NCBI RefSeq assembly: GCF_031884435.1
Contig: NZ_CP134779.1
Span: 1,240,001 to 1,304,000 of the forward strand
DNA: 64,000 bases
Direction: 5' to 3'
DNA from: Bosea sp. 685
GTDB taxonomy: Bacteria; Pseudomonadota; Alphaproteobacteria; Rhizobiales; Beijerinckiaceae
A program made the position numbers and the translations under genes. A model generated the notes under the pieces. It worked only from the letters and a program-made list of their open reading frames with translations. It was not told where the DNA came from and searched no databases. This document shows, in pieces, positions 43,681 through 52,541 of this stretch (its first letter is position 1; each line of letters opens with the position of its first letter).

Positions 43681-43790
43681 GTCATGCTCGGGCTTGTCCC
43701 GAGCATCTCGCGACGAGAGAGCCTCCTTTTCCCAGCACCTTACGCGGCCGGAGATTCTCGGGTCTTCGCTGCGCTTCGCCCGAGAATGAC
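43681..43790. repeat. GTCAT...ATGAC palindromic element after uup
   Basis: A segment bounded by GTCATGCTCGGG and CCCGAGAATGAC, with an inner TGCTCGGG/CCCGAGCA hairpin at 43685-43705 and an ATTCTCGGG/CCCGAGAAT hairpin. It starts about 10 bases after the uup stop. It belongs to the style of intergenic palindromes also seen at 44688 and 47289. Confidence 0.65.
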
Positions 43791-43932
43791 GCTGCGACGC
43801 CGCCATACAATTTCCGTCTCCGCCCAATCGCGAAAACGCATTTGTTGCCGGCGGCAAATCTCACCAATGTCGCGGACCCCGAGAAAAACAGACCCTAAGA
43901 AAAACGACCCCGAGAAAAGCTGAGGAAGCACG

Positions 43933-44679
43933 ATGAGATTGAAGGGCAAGACGGCGCTGATCACCGGCGCGGCACAGGGGTTCGGGCTCGGCATTGCCGA
44001 GACCTTCGTGCGCGAGGGCGCGCGGGTGGCCGTGCTCGATATCAATGCCGACAAGGCCAAGGAGGCGGCCAAGGCGATCGGCCGCAAGGCCTTCGCCGTC
44101 GGTTGCGATGTCGGCCGGGCTAGGAGCGTCGACAAGGCGGTGGAGCGCGTGCTGGCGAAGTTCGGCCGGCTCGATATCGTCATCAACAATGCCGGCATCA
44201 GCCATCGCAACCAGCCCATGCTGGATGTCTCCGAGGAGGAGTTCGATCGCGTCTTCGCGGTGAACGTGAAGTCGATTTACCTGATGGCGCGCGCGACCGT
44301 GCCGCATTTCCGCGAGCATGGCGGCGGCGTCATCCTGAACATCGGCTCGACCGCCGGCATTCGGCCGCGCCCGGGCCTGACTTGGTATAACGGCTCCAAG
44401 GGGGCGGTGAACCTGCTCTCGAAATCGATGGCGGTGGAGCTGGCGCCCGACCGCATCCGCGTCAATGCGATAGCACCCGTAGCCGGCGAGACGCCGTTGC
44501 TGGCGACCTTCATGGGCGAGGACACGCCGGAGAAGCGCGCGCAGTTCAAGGCAAGCATTCCCTGGGGCCGGCTCTCGACGCCGCAGGACATGGCCAATGC
44601 GGCGCTCTATCTGTGCTCGGACGATGCCGAGATGGTGACGGGCACGGTTCTGGCGGTGGATGGCGGGCGCTGCATCTGA
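43933..44679 (+). CDS. SDR-family oxidoreductase
   Basis: A 248-residue classical short-chain dehydrogenase. The cofactor site is TALITGAAQGFGLGIAETF, the NNAG motif is VINNAGISHRN, and the catalytic residues are Ser in NIGSTAG, Tyr and Lys in WYNGSKGAV. Asp37 in VLDIN points to NAD(H) use. It would oxidise a sugar alcohol or hydroxyacid, as glucose/3-oxoacyl-type SDRs do; the substrate is unknown. Three imperfect 15-base repeats lie just upstream. Confidence 0.85.
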   Translation: MRLKGKTALITGAAQGFGLGIAETFVREGARVAVLDINADKAKEAAKAIGRKAFAVGCDVGRARSVDKAVERVLAKFGRLDIVINNAGISHRNQPMLDVSEEEFDRVFAVNVKSIYLMARATVPHFREHGGGVILNIGSTAGIRPRPGLTWYNGSKGAVNLLSKSMAVELAPDRIRVNAIAPVAGETPLLATFMGEDTPEKRAQFKASIPWGRLSTPQDMANAALYLCSDDAEMVTGTVLAVDGGRCI

Positions 44680-44687
44680 GAGGCGCA

Positions 44688-44822
44688 TGTCATTCCGTGC
44701 GCGCTGCGGCGCGCAGTGCCGCTGCGCAGACACGGGACCGTCAGCAGAATAGGGCGCCTGCGCGTCGCGCGGTCCCGCATCTGCGCGGCGGCATTGCATG
44801 CCGCGGCGCGTGCGGGATGACA
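44688..44822. repeat. TGTCATTCC...GGATGACA palindromic element between convergent genes
   Basis: Outer arms near 44688-44699 and 44811-44822 match except for one base, and inner arms pair CACGGGACCG with CGGTCCCGC. It fills the gap between the convergent SDR and metallophosphoesterase genes and could serve both as a bidirectional terminator. Confidence 0.6.
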
Positions 44823-44826
44823 CCGC

Positions 44827-45720
44827 TCACACCGGCTTTGCGTGCAGCGCGATCTCCTGGCGCAGCATCACAGTGCCGTCTGGTTCGAAGCCGCGCTGCT
44901 CGACGCTGATCTGGGGCGCGCTTGCGTCGCCCTCGATCTTGAACAGATGCCAGGTCGCCATCTCGCCATGGCCGAGCGGGCCGATCGAGGCCGAGGGCAC
45001 ACCGACGATCGGCACGTCGCGGCCCAGCCCCGGGCGCCAGGCCAGTGAGAATGTGTGGTTGTGGCCGTGCAGGATCAGATCGGCGCCGCTGCGCGCCAGC
45101 ATCGCCTCGAAAGCCTCGGCATCGACGAGCTCGCGCGCGCGCCGCGCGCCGCCGACATAGGGCGGATGATGGATCAGAACGACGCGGATCAACCCCTCAT
45201 CGCGGGCGCGGTTCAGCAGGGCCTCGGCCTTGGCGATCTGCGCCTGGCCGAGGCGCCCCGTCGCCATGAGGGGCAGGGTCGGAATGCCGCTGTTGAGGCC
45301 GATCAGCGCGACCGGGCCACGGCGACGATACCAGGGATAGCCGGCCGCGCCCTCGTCATCAGCACACCACGGGCCGAGATGGCTGGCGAGCGGCTTCAGC
45401 GATGAGGGGGCATAGGCGTCGTGATTGCCCGGCACGAAGCTGACGGCATCGCGCGGACCCAGCGTGTCGAGGAAGGTGACGGCCGTCTTGAATTCGTTGG
45501 GCAGGCCGATATGGGCGACATCGCCGGTGCAGGCGACATGGTCGGGCGCTTGCGCGCGGATATCGGCGACGACCAGCGCCAGGACGTTCATGTCATGGGC
45601 ATGGCGCCGCTTGCGCCGCCAATTGACATAGCCCGTCGCGCGCTTGCCCAGGAGCTGGTGCAGCGAAAAACCGGCGAGTGGGCCGAGATGCGGGTCGGAC
45701 AGATGCGCGAGCTTGAACAC
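44827..45720 (-). CDS. Calcineurin-like metallophosphoesterase
   Basis: A 297-residue metal-dependent phosphoesterase with all core motifs: LSDPHLG near residue 8, HVACTGDVAH, VPGNHDAY, VLIHHPPY and ILHGHNHTF. It belongs to the 3',5'-cAMP-phosphodiesterase-like (CpdA/Icc) branch, but specificity ranges widely. It converges with the SDR gene, and the stop lies five bases from a palindromic element. Confidence 0.88.
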   Translation of the reverse strand: MFKLAHLSDPHLGPLAGFSLHQLLGKRATGYVNWRRKRRHAHDMNVLALVVADIRAQAPDHVACTGDVAHIGLPNEFKTAVTFLDTLGPRDAVSFVPGNHDAYAPSSLKPLASHLGPWCADDEGAAGYPWYRRRGPVALIGLNSGIPTLPLMATGRLGQAQIAKAEALLNRARDEGLIRVVLIHHPPYVGGARRARELVDAEAFEAMLARSGADLILHGHNHTFSLAWRPGLGRDVPIVGVPSASIGPLGHGEMATWHLFKIEGDASAPQISVEQRGFEPDGTVMLRQEIALHAKPV

Positions 45721-45804
45721 AGCCTAAGCGCTTGCCCTTGCCGCCCGCCAGCCGTCAAGCGCGAAAGATGCGTCGATCGCGACGCAAGCCTCGCGCTGGT
45801 CGGA

Positions 45805-45921
45805 TCAGTTGGCGGTGCCGGTCAGTTCGGAGACGATGAACGAATCGGTCAGGGTGACGGCGGGCTTCCAGACATAAGCCGGCTTGGCGCGCAGGCGAGA
45901 GATGATGAAAGAGAGTAGCAT
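45805..45921 (-). CDS. Candidate 38-residue small protein
   Basis: A short frame beginning MLLSFIISRLRAKPAYVWKP and ending SFIVSELTGTAN. The ATG at 45921 has AGGAA eight bases upstream, and the frame runs 85-200 bases upstream of the metallophosphoesterase on the same strand. The longer frame from 46029 reads through sequence with no better start. A short hydrophobic start and an aromatic middle could make it a membrane-associated peptide. No family is recognised. Confidence 0.4.
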   Translation of the reverse strand: MLLSFIISRLRAKPAYVWKPAVTLTDSFIVSELTGTAN

Positions 45922-46058
45922 GACGAGAGTTCCTGTTTGTAAGGCTGACTTCTCTGCCTCGTTTGCGGCGCGTTTGTGACGTAACGGAACCGGAAATGGG
46001 CCTCTGCCATGCGTTATTTGCATAGACAATTAGGATTTCCTTTGGATTTAACGAGTCG

Positions 46059-46583
46059 ATGACCGTGGATCGCGCATCCGAGCCCCTTGCTGACCGGCTG
46101 CCGGGGGCCGAAACGGGTCGCAGCTTGCCGCAAAAGATGCTTGGCCGGCTGCTGCATCTCTATTTCCGCATCGTGCGGGGCATGACGCTGGGCGTGCGCG
46201 CTGTCGTGCTGGACGGCGAAGGCCGCGTCTTCCTGGTGCGTCACACTTACACTCCCGGCTGGCACCTGCCGGGTGGTGGCGTCGAAGTCGGCGAGACGCT
46301 CGAGGAGGCGCTGGCGAAGGAGCTGCGCGAGGAAGGCTGCATCCGGTTAACGGGGCCGGTGATGCTGCACGGCATGTTCTTCAATCGGGCGATGTCGCGG
46401 CGCGACCATGTCGCGGTGTTCGTGGTGCGGGAGTTCGTGGTGGAGAGCGTCAAGCAGCCGGACCGGGAGATTGCCGAGGCTGGCTTCTTCCCGCTCGATG
46501 CGCTGCCGGAGGGCACAACGCCGGCGACGCGGCGGCGGCTGGACGAGATCGCGGCTGGCGCAAGAGCTCCGGCCGTCTGGTGA
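46059..46583 (+). CDS. Nudix hydrolase
   Basis: A 174-residue hydrolase of nucleoside diphosphates linked to another moiety. The Nudix box spans about residues 72-94 (PGGGVEVGETLEEA, then ELREEG) and its metal-binding Glu residues are intact. A basic helical N-terminus of about 45 residues precedes the domain (MLGRLLHLYFRIVRG), as in some membrane-associated Nudix proteins. Exact substrate unknown. Confidence 0.87.
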   Translation: MTVDRASEPLADRLPGAETGRSLPQKMLGRLLHLYFRIVRGMTLGVRAVVLDGEGRVFLVRHTYTPGWHLPGGGVEVGETLEEALAKELREEGCIRLTGPVMLHGMFFNRAMSRRDHVAVFVVREFVVESVKQPDREIAEAGFFPLDALPEGTTPATRRRLDEIAAGARAPAVW

Positions 46584-46781
46584 GCCCACGCTTATCGCGA
46601 GAAGCGTGATGGACGCCTGCGCGTCACTCTGCTACAGCCCGCCGCCATGACGAACGGGCAACGCCTTTCCACCCTGCGACGACCGGCGCGCTGAGCGCGC
46701 CCTTGAGGCATGCCGCCGATGCGCGGCCATGCTCTCGCCGTCCTATTCGCAGGTTTCTGCCCGCCCGCAGGTTTGCCCGTC

Positions 46782-47282
46782 ATGACGTCCTTGCCTTTGA
46801 CCATTCGCCATGAGCTTCCTGCCGATGCCGCCGCGATCGAGCGTTTGCATGAGCGCGCCTTCGGGCCGGGGCGTTTCGCGCGCACGGCCTTTCGTCTGCG
46901 CGAGGGCGTGCCGCCCGATGCAAACCTGACTTTCGCCGCCCATGTCGGCACGTTTCTGGTCGGCTCGATCAGGGTGACGCCGGTTTCTGCGGGCGGCAAC
47001 ACCGCGCTGATGCTGGGGCCGCTAACGGTCGATCCCGCTTTCGAGGGGCGCGGCATCGGGGCGGCCCTGATGAACCGCTCGATCGAGGCGGCGCGGGCCG
47101 CAGGTTACGATTTGATCATGCTGGTGGGGGACGCGCCCTATTACGCCCGCTTCGGCTTCAGGCCGATCCCGCCGGGCCAGCTTGTCTTGCCGGGGCCGGC
47201 AGATCCGGCGCGCTTCCTCGCGCTGGAGCTGGTCGAGGGCGTGCTGGCGCAGCGCAGCGGCGCTGTCATGCCCTATCGCTGA
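46782..47282 (+). CDS. YhbS-like GNAT N-acetyltransferase
   Basis: A 166-residue acetyltransferase of the YhbS/COG3153 type: TIRHELPADAAAIERLHERA at the start, LGPLTVDPAFEGRGIGAALM for strand 4 and the acetyl-CoA loop, then LIMLVGDAPYYARFGFRPI. I chose the ATG at 46782; the frame extends 24 codons upstream without similarity. It converges with the membrane protein of the MoxR operon across a palindromic element. Confidence 0.83.
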   Translation: MTSLPLTIRHELPADAAAIERLHERAFGPGRFARTAFRLREGVPPDANLTFAAHVGTFLVGSIRVTPVSAGGNTALMLGPLTVDPAFEGRGIGAALMNRSIEAARAAGYDLIMLVGDAPYYARFGFRPIPPGQLVLPGPADPARFLALELVEGVLAQRSGAVMPYR

Positions 47283-47288
47283 GGGGCG

Positions 47289-47420
47289 TGTCATTCCGGG
47301 GCTCGGCGAAGCCGAGAACCCGGAACCCACGACCGGGTGAGGCTTTGGCCATGCGCCGTCGAAAACGCTCGCCCGGTCGTGGTTTCCGGGTTCGGCCCTT
47401 CGGGCCGCCCCGGAATGACA
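47289..47420. repeat. TGTCATTCCGGGG...CCCCGGAATGACA palindromic element
   Basis: Perfect 13-bp outer arms (47289-47301 and 47408-47420) enclose further complementary stretches (AACCCGGAA with TTCCGGGTT, ACGACCGGG with CCCGGTCGT). It fills the gap between the convergent acetyltransferase and the last gene of the MoxR operon, where it could end both transcripts. Confidence 0.75.
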
Positions 47421-47423
47421 GGG

Positions 47424-49520
47424 CTATGCTGCGTCCGGGCGTCGATTGAAGCGCCTGCCGCTCTCGCCCAGCCAACCGGCAACAAGCGCGCCAAACAGCA
47501 GCGCCAGGCCGATCAGGCCGATGAAGAGCGGCGAGACCTGGACGCCGCGCACGATGCCGGAATCGCTGATGCGCAGGCCGATCCAGTCCGAGCCGGCGAA
47601 TTGCGATCCGGACCGCACCGGCACGATGCGCGGAATGGTCACGTTCGAGCCGATCTCCTGGCCGATCCGCCGTGAGGAGCCGCCGCTGGCCTCGGCCAGA
47701 GCCTGAAGCTGGGCCGGGTTGCTGACCACCTCCATCAATTCGCGCGGATTCTCGGGGCCGACGCTGGCAAAGGCGGTGAGGTTGTCGGCGGCGACGCGAT
47801 GCAGGCCGAATTCGCTGGTAGGGATGCGCGCAGTGAAGAGGCCGGGCCGGCCGGCCTCGAGCGGCACGGAGCGCGATTGTCCGTCCGGCCCGGTGATGGT
47901 CACGGGGGAGGGCGTGTCGCCGAGCGTCTGGCGCTCGACCTCGATGACGCCGCCGCGGGCCGAGGCGCGCAGCGCTTCCTCTTCCAGCTCGGGCTCCTTC
48001 ATCAGCCAGTGGCTGAGCCGGCGCAGCAGATCGAGATAGGGGCCGCCATCGCGAAAGCCGCGCGCCCAGAGCCAGGCATGGTCGGAGAGGAAGAGCGCGA
48101 CGCGGCCCTTCTGCTCGCGCGCCAGCATCAGCAAAGGTCGCTCACCCGGGCCGGTCATCACGGCCGAACCGGTGCGGGCGCGGGCGCCGACCATGCGCAG
48201 CCATTCGCCCCAGCGCGGTGGATCGACCTCGGAGCCCGGCAGGTCGCGGGTGACGGGGTGGCGCTTGCCGGGTTCGCTGACATGGGCGCGATAGGCCTCG
48301 TCGATCACGGAGCCATCCGGCAGGGCAGGCAGGATCTGGCCCAGGGGCGTGCGCGATAGGCTTTGCGAGCCGGCATATTCCGGCCCCGCCGCGATCAGCA
48401 AGGCGCCGCCCTCGCGGACATAGCGGACGATGTTGTCGAAATAGATCAGCGGCAGGATCGACTGGTTGGCGTAGCGGTCGAAGATGATCAGGTCGAATTC
48501 CTTGATCTTGACCTGGAACAGCTCGCGCGTCGGGAAGGCGATCAGCGAAAGCTCGTTGATCGGCGTGCCGTCCTGCTTCTCCGGCGGGCGCAGGATGGTG
48601 AAATGCACGAGGTCGATATTGGCGTCGGCCTTCAGCAGGTTGCGCCAGGTGCGCTCGCCCGGATGCGGCTCGCCCGAGACCAGCAGCACGCGCAGCTTGT
48701 CGCGCACGCCTTCGATGGTGATCACCGCGCGGTTGTTGGCGAGCGTGAGCTCGTTCTCGAGAGGATCGGCTTCGATCTCGACGACATTGGGGCCGCCGCG
48801 ATCGATCCGGATCGGCACCTGCACGATCTCGCCGGCGGTGACCTCGCGGCGCGCGATGATCTCGCCGTCGCGGCGGATAGTCAGCCCGGCCCGACCCGGC
48901 CCGCCTCGCTCGACGACGCGCAGGCGGACGTTCTGGTCCTTGCCGACGATGCCGAAGCGCGGCGAATCGACCAGCACGATGCGGCGGTCGATCTCGGCGT
49001 TGCGCCCCGTGGTCAGCACATGCAGCGGCGCGCGCAGGCCCAATGCCTCGGCATTGGCCGGGGCGTCATGGGCGAGGCCGTCGGTGATCATGATCGCGCC
49101 GGCGACGCGCTCGGAGGGCACGTCGGCGAGGCTTGCGGCCAGCGCCTCGAACAGGCGGGTGCCGTCGCCCGAGCCTTGCGCATCGCGAACCTCGACGATA
49201 CGCGATTCGACATTGTTCAGGCCGCGCAGCTGGCGCTCGATCTCGGCCTGGGCGGCCTGCGTCTGGGCTGAGCGGTCGGCCAGCCGGTTCGAGCCGGAGC
49301 GGTCGACCACCACCGAGACGACGTCCTTGACCGGCTCGCGATCTTCGAAGACGAGCGATGGATCGGCCAGCGTCAGCGTCAGCATGGAAAGCGCGAGCGC
49401 GCGCAGGATGGCGCTGCGCCCCGCCAATACGATCGCCGCACCAGCCGCGAGCGCAGCCAACAGGCTCAGGCCTATCAGCAGCGGCAGCGGCACCAGCGGG
49501 GCGAAGGAGAGGCTCCACAT
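47424..49520 (-). CDS. Membrane protein of the MoxR/DUF58/DUF4159 operon
   Basis: A 698-residue protein with two N-terminal helices (LVPLPLLIGLSLLAALAAGA, then ILRALALSMLTLTLA), a von Willebrand A-like region whose first strand is VVSVVVDRSGSNR, a middle beta-rich part, and a class I amidotransferase-like stretch near residues 310-420 (LLIAAGPEYAG). A C-terminal helix ends it (LFIGLIGLALLFGALVAG). Such proteins are found beside moxR in alphaproteobacteria and act in the envelope, with no defined reaction. The ATG at 49520 (MWSLSFAP) is preferred over a codon at 49544. It is the last gene of the leftward operon. Confidence 0.8.
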   Translation of the reverse strand: MWSLSFAPLVPLPLLIGLSLLAALAAGAAIVLAGRSAILRALALSMLTLTLADPSLVFEDREPVKDVVSVVVDRSGSNRLADRSAQTQAAQAEIERQLRGLNNVESRIVEVRDAQGSGDGTRLFEALAASLADVPSERVAGAIMITDGLAHDAPANAEALGLRAPLHVLTTGRNAEIDRRIVLVDSPRFGIVGKDQNVRLRVVERGGPGRAGLTIRRDGEIIARREVTAGEIVQVPIRIDRGGPNVVEIEADPLENELTLANNRAVITIEGVRDKLRVLLVSGEPHPGERTWRNLLKADANIDLVHFTILRPPEKQDGTPINELSLIAFPTRELFQVKIKEFDLIIFDRYANQSILPLIYFDNIVRYVREGGALLIAAGPEYAGSQSLSRTPLGQILPALPDGSVIDEAYRAHVSEPGKRHPVTRDLPGSEVDPPRWGEWLRMVGARARTGSAVMTGPGERPLLMLAREQKGRVALFLSDHAWLWARGFRDGGPYLDLLRRLSHWLMKEPELEEEALRASARGGVIEVERQTLGDTPSPVTITGPDGQSRSVPLEAGRPGLFTARIPTSEFGLHRVAADNLTAFASVGPENPRELMEVVSNPAQLQALAEASGGSSRRIGQEIGSNVTIPRIVPVRSGSQFAGSDWIGLRISDSGIVRGVQVSPLFIGLIGLALLFGALVAGWLGESGRRFNRRPDAA

Positions 49521-49562
49521 CAGGTCGACATCCTGCTTGTCCACTCCGTCGGGGAGACCATC

Positions 49563-49690
49563 CCCTCAGCCCTCATCCTGAGGAGCGCTCTGCAGGAGGG
49601 CGTCTCGAAGGATGCTCCAGCTGGTTCCGGAGCCTCCTGGAGCATCCTTCGAGACGCCGCTGCGCGGCTCCTCAGGATGAGGGCTGAGGG
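49563..49690. repeat. Nested inverted repeat inside the MoxR operon
   Basis: Outer perfect 23-bp arms (49563-49585 and 49668-49690, CCCTCAGCCCTCATCCTGAG) enclose perfect 22-bp inner arms (49599-49620 and 49637-49658, GGCGTCTCGAAGGATGCTCC). It sits between the DUF4159 gene and the downstream membrane-protein gene of the same operon, so it may attenuate or process the transcript. The sequence type is a common dispersed repeat in related genomes. Confidence 0.85.
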
Positions 49691-49704
49691 AGTCTGGAGC
49701 ATCA

Positions 49705-52523
49705 TCACTGCCCGAGCCTTTCCAGAAGGGCCGGGACATGGACCTGGTCGGCCTTGTAGTTGCCGGTGAGCGCATACATCACGAGGTTGACGCCGGCCCT
49801 GAGCGCCATTTCGCGCTGGCGCGGATCGGAGCCCGACAGCGGGACCAAACCCTCGCCGCGCCGGCCGACAGCCCAGGCGGAGGCGAGGTCGTTCGAGGTG
49901 ATGACGATCGGCGAGACATTGTCGCCGGCCCGCGCCGGGCGGCGGCCGTCCTCGCCTGCGGGGGGAGGATCTCGACCCAGGTCGTGCCGGTGTCGTAGCG
50001 GCCGACGAAGCCGTCGAGGATGTAGAAGGTCTTGGTCAGGACATGGTCGCGCGGCAGCGGTTCGAGCTCGGGAATGTCGAGCGTCTGCAGCATGCGGCGC
50101 AATTGTTCGCCCTCGGGCGTAGTGCCGCCGCCGGGCCGTGCGCTCATCGCGTCGCGGGTGTCGAAGATCACGAGCCCGCCGCCCTTCATATAGGCTTCGA
50201 GCTTGCGCAGGGTCTCGGGCGCGGGGATCGGGCGTCCGGCCACGATCGGCCAGTACAGCACCGGGAAAAAGGCGAGCTCATCACGGTCGGCATTGACGCC
50301 GACGGCCTCGCCGGGTTCGAGCGCGGTGCGCGCGCCGAGCACGATGTTGAGACCGGCAAGGCCGGCCTTCGACATGTCGTCGACGGTTTTGTCTCCGGTG
50401 ACGACATAAGCCAGCCGCGTCACGGCGCCGGCGGCGAAAAGCTCGCGCGGAATCGGCGGGCGGTCGTCCGCCGGCGCTGCCGGCACGGCTTGAGCGCGCA
50501 CTATGTCGGGCGTTGCGGTGCCGACGAGCACGAGCGCCAGCAGGATCGCGGCCGGCGCGGCGCGGCCTGCGCGGCGCGCAATGTTCAGCCGGCCGCCGAG
50601 CCAGAGCGTCGCCAGCGTGTCGGCGATCAGGCACAGCAGCGCCAGCACCAGCAATTGCGGGCGGATGTCGAACGCGACCGGCTTGTCGACCGGCAGGATC
50701 GGCGCGCCGAGCGCGGCCAGATCGATCGCCCGCAGGCTGTCGGCCGGGTTCAGGGCGTTCACCGCGAGCGAGCCGTCGGCGGGGCCGTAGATGCCTGGCG
50801 GATGCGCTAAGGTCGCCCGTCCGGCGAAGGTCCGGGCCACCGGCTGGGCGGTTGCGGGCGGGCTGCGGAAGGCGCCGTGGCCATCAAGCACGCGGGTCGG
50901 CGACAGCGTATCCACGCGCGCATCCTCTCCTTGAGCCTCGCTCGGCCCGGTTCCGGCAAGGCTGACGACCTTGCGCAGCATATCGACAAACAGCCCCGAG
51001 AGCGGCAGGTTCGACCATGTCGTGTCGGCGGTGACATGCATCATCGCGATCATGCCGTCGCCACGGCGTTCGCCGGTGACGACCGGCGTGCCGTCCTCCA
51101 GCGCAGCCCAGGTCTTCCTGGCGAGATCGGCTTCGGGCTCGGCCAGGATCTGTCTGGAGACGCGGACATCGTCATTGATGGCGATGCCGAAGAAGGGGCT
51201 CTCGCGGGTGAAGGGGGCGAGCTTGCGCGGGGTTTCCCAGGAGAGGCCGCCGCCGAGCGTGCGGCCGCCGCGGCGCAGGCGCACCGGCGTGAGGTCGTCG
51301 GCGGCTGCCGCCAGCCGCGCGCCGGCGAAGCGCAGCAGCACGCCGCCGCGCTGGATGAAGCTGTTGATCTTGCCGACGGTATCGCCGTCGAGCGCGCCGA
51401 TATCGGCGAGCACCAGCACGGAGAGGTTTTGCGCCAATAATTCGCCGATCGGGTCGGTCGAGCCCGGGCGCGGTTCACGGATCTCGGCGAAGGGGGAGAG
51501 CGCGCGCGAGACGTAATAGGTCGGCGAAAGCAGCGGCTGGGCCGTGTCGGTGGTGGTGCCGGAGACGATGCCGACGCGCCGGCGCTTGGCGCGGTCATCG
51601 AGCAGCGCCACGGCCGCCGCGCTGCGCTCGCCGACGATCTCGAGCCGGGACACGGCGTTGCGCACCTCGATCGGCAAGGTCAGGCGCGCCGAACTCTGCA
51701 AATCCGAGCCGTTGAAGATGAAGGGCGCGTCGCCGAGCGGGAGCCCCTTGAGATCGAGCGCGCGGACATGGCCCGTGGCAGTGGCGGCGCTGGTGGGGCG
51801 CAGCACCTTCACGGCAAGCGCGCCAGCGAGGTTCTCGGGCGATGTCAGCGCGAGCTGGCCGGGGGAGCCGGCATGGATCGAGAGCCGGCGAGCATCGGCT
51901 TCCTGCTTCAGCCGGGCGAGGAAGGGGCCGTCATCGGCGATCGAAAGGCCATCGCTGACCCAGACGGTCTCGGCCTCGGGCGCGCTACGCAGGAAGGCCT
52001 CGATACGCTGGAGATGGGCGGAGCGGTCGGGCGCATGCGGCTGCAGCGCCAGAGCGCGTAACCGGTCGAGCGCGGCGCGCGGCTCAGACAGGGCGATTTC
52101 ACCGGGCGCCTCGGCGAGGCCGACGATGGCGACGGCCCGGCCTTCGCGGGAGGCGGCGGCGAGGCGGGATTCTGCGATCGCCTGCCGCTCGGGCCAGTCG
52201 GTCGCGGCGCCGAAGCCGTTGTCGATCAACAGCAACATCGGGCCGCGCATCGGGCCAGCCTCGCGCGGCGGGTTCCAGACCGGGCCGGCGACGGCGAGGA
52301 TCGCGAGCGCTGCGACAGCCATGCGCAGGGCCAGCAGCCACCAGGGCGTATGGGCCGGCATTTCTCGCTTGGCGATGAGGTCCGCCATGATCTTGAGCGG
52401 CGGAAAGTCGATGCGTCTCGGGCGCGGCGGCGTCACGCGCAGGATCAGCCACAGCGCCGGCAGCAAGGCCAGCGCGGCGAGCGCCAGCGGGGCGGAGAAA
52501 GCGATCGGCAGGGAAGCGAGCAT
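49705..52523 (-). CDS. DUF4159 / BatA-like membrane protein, C-terminus frameshifted
   Basis: A protein of about 939 residues once one frameshift is repaired. It starts with a BatA-type double helix region (MLASLPIAFSAPLALAALAL, then TPWWLLALRMAVAALAILAV), a vWA-like part and two more helices near residues 640 and 665, and ends with the DUF4159 domain. The uninterrupted frame runs to 49779 and turns into unrelated Ser/Arg-rich sequence after VEILPP. In the other frame the normal DUF4159 ending follows (VSPIVITSNDLASAWAVG ... GVNLVMYALTGNYKADQVHV) to a stop at 49705. The break is at a run of six C/G (49960-49965), and one added base restores it. The protein likely acts in the envelope with the MoxR ATPase. 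Confidence 0.85.
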
Positions 52524-52541
52524 GGGTCTCGTCCGTCCTCC

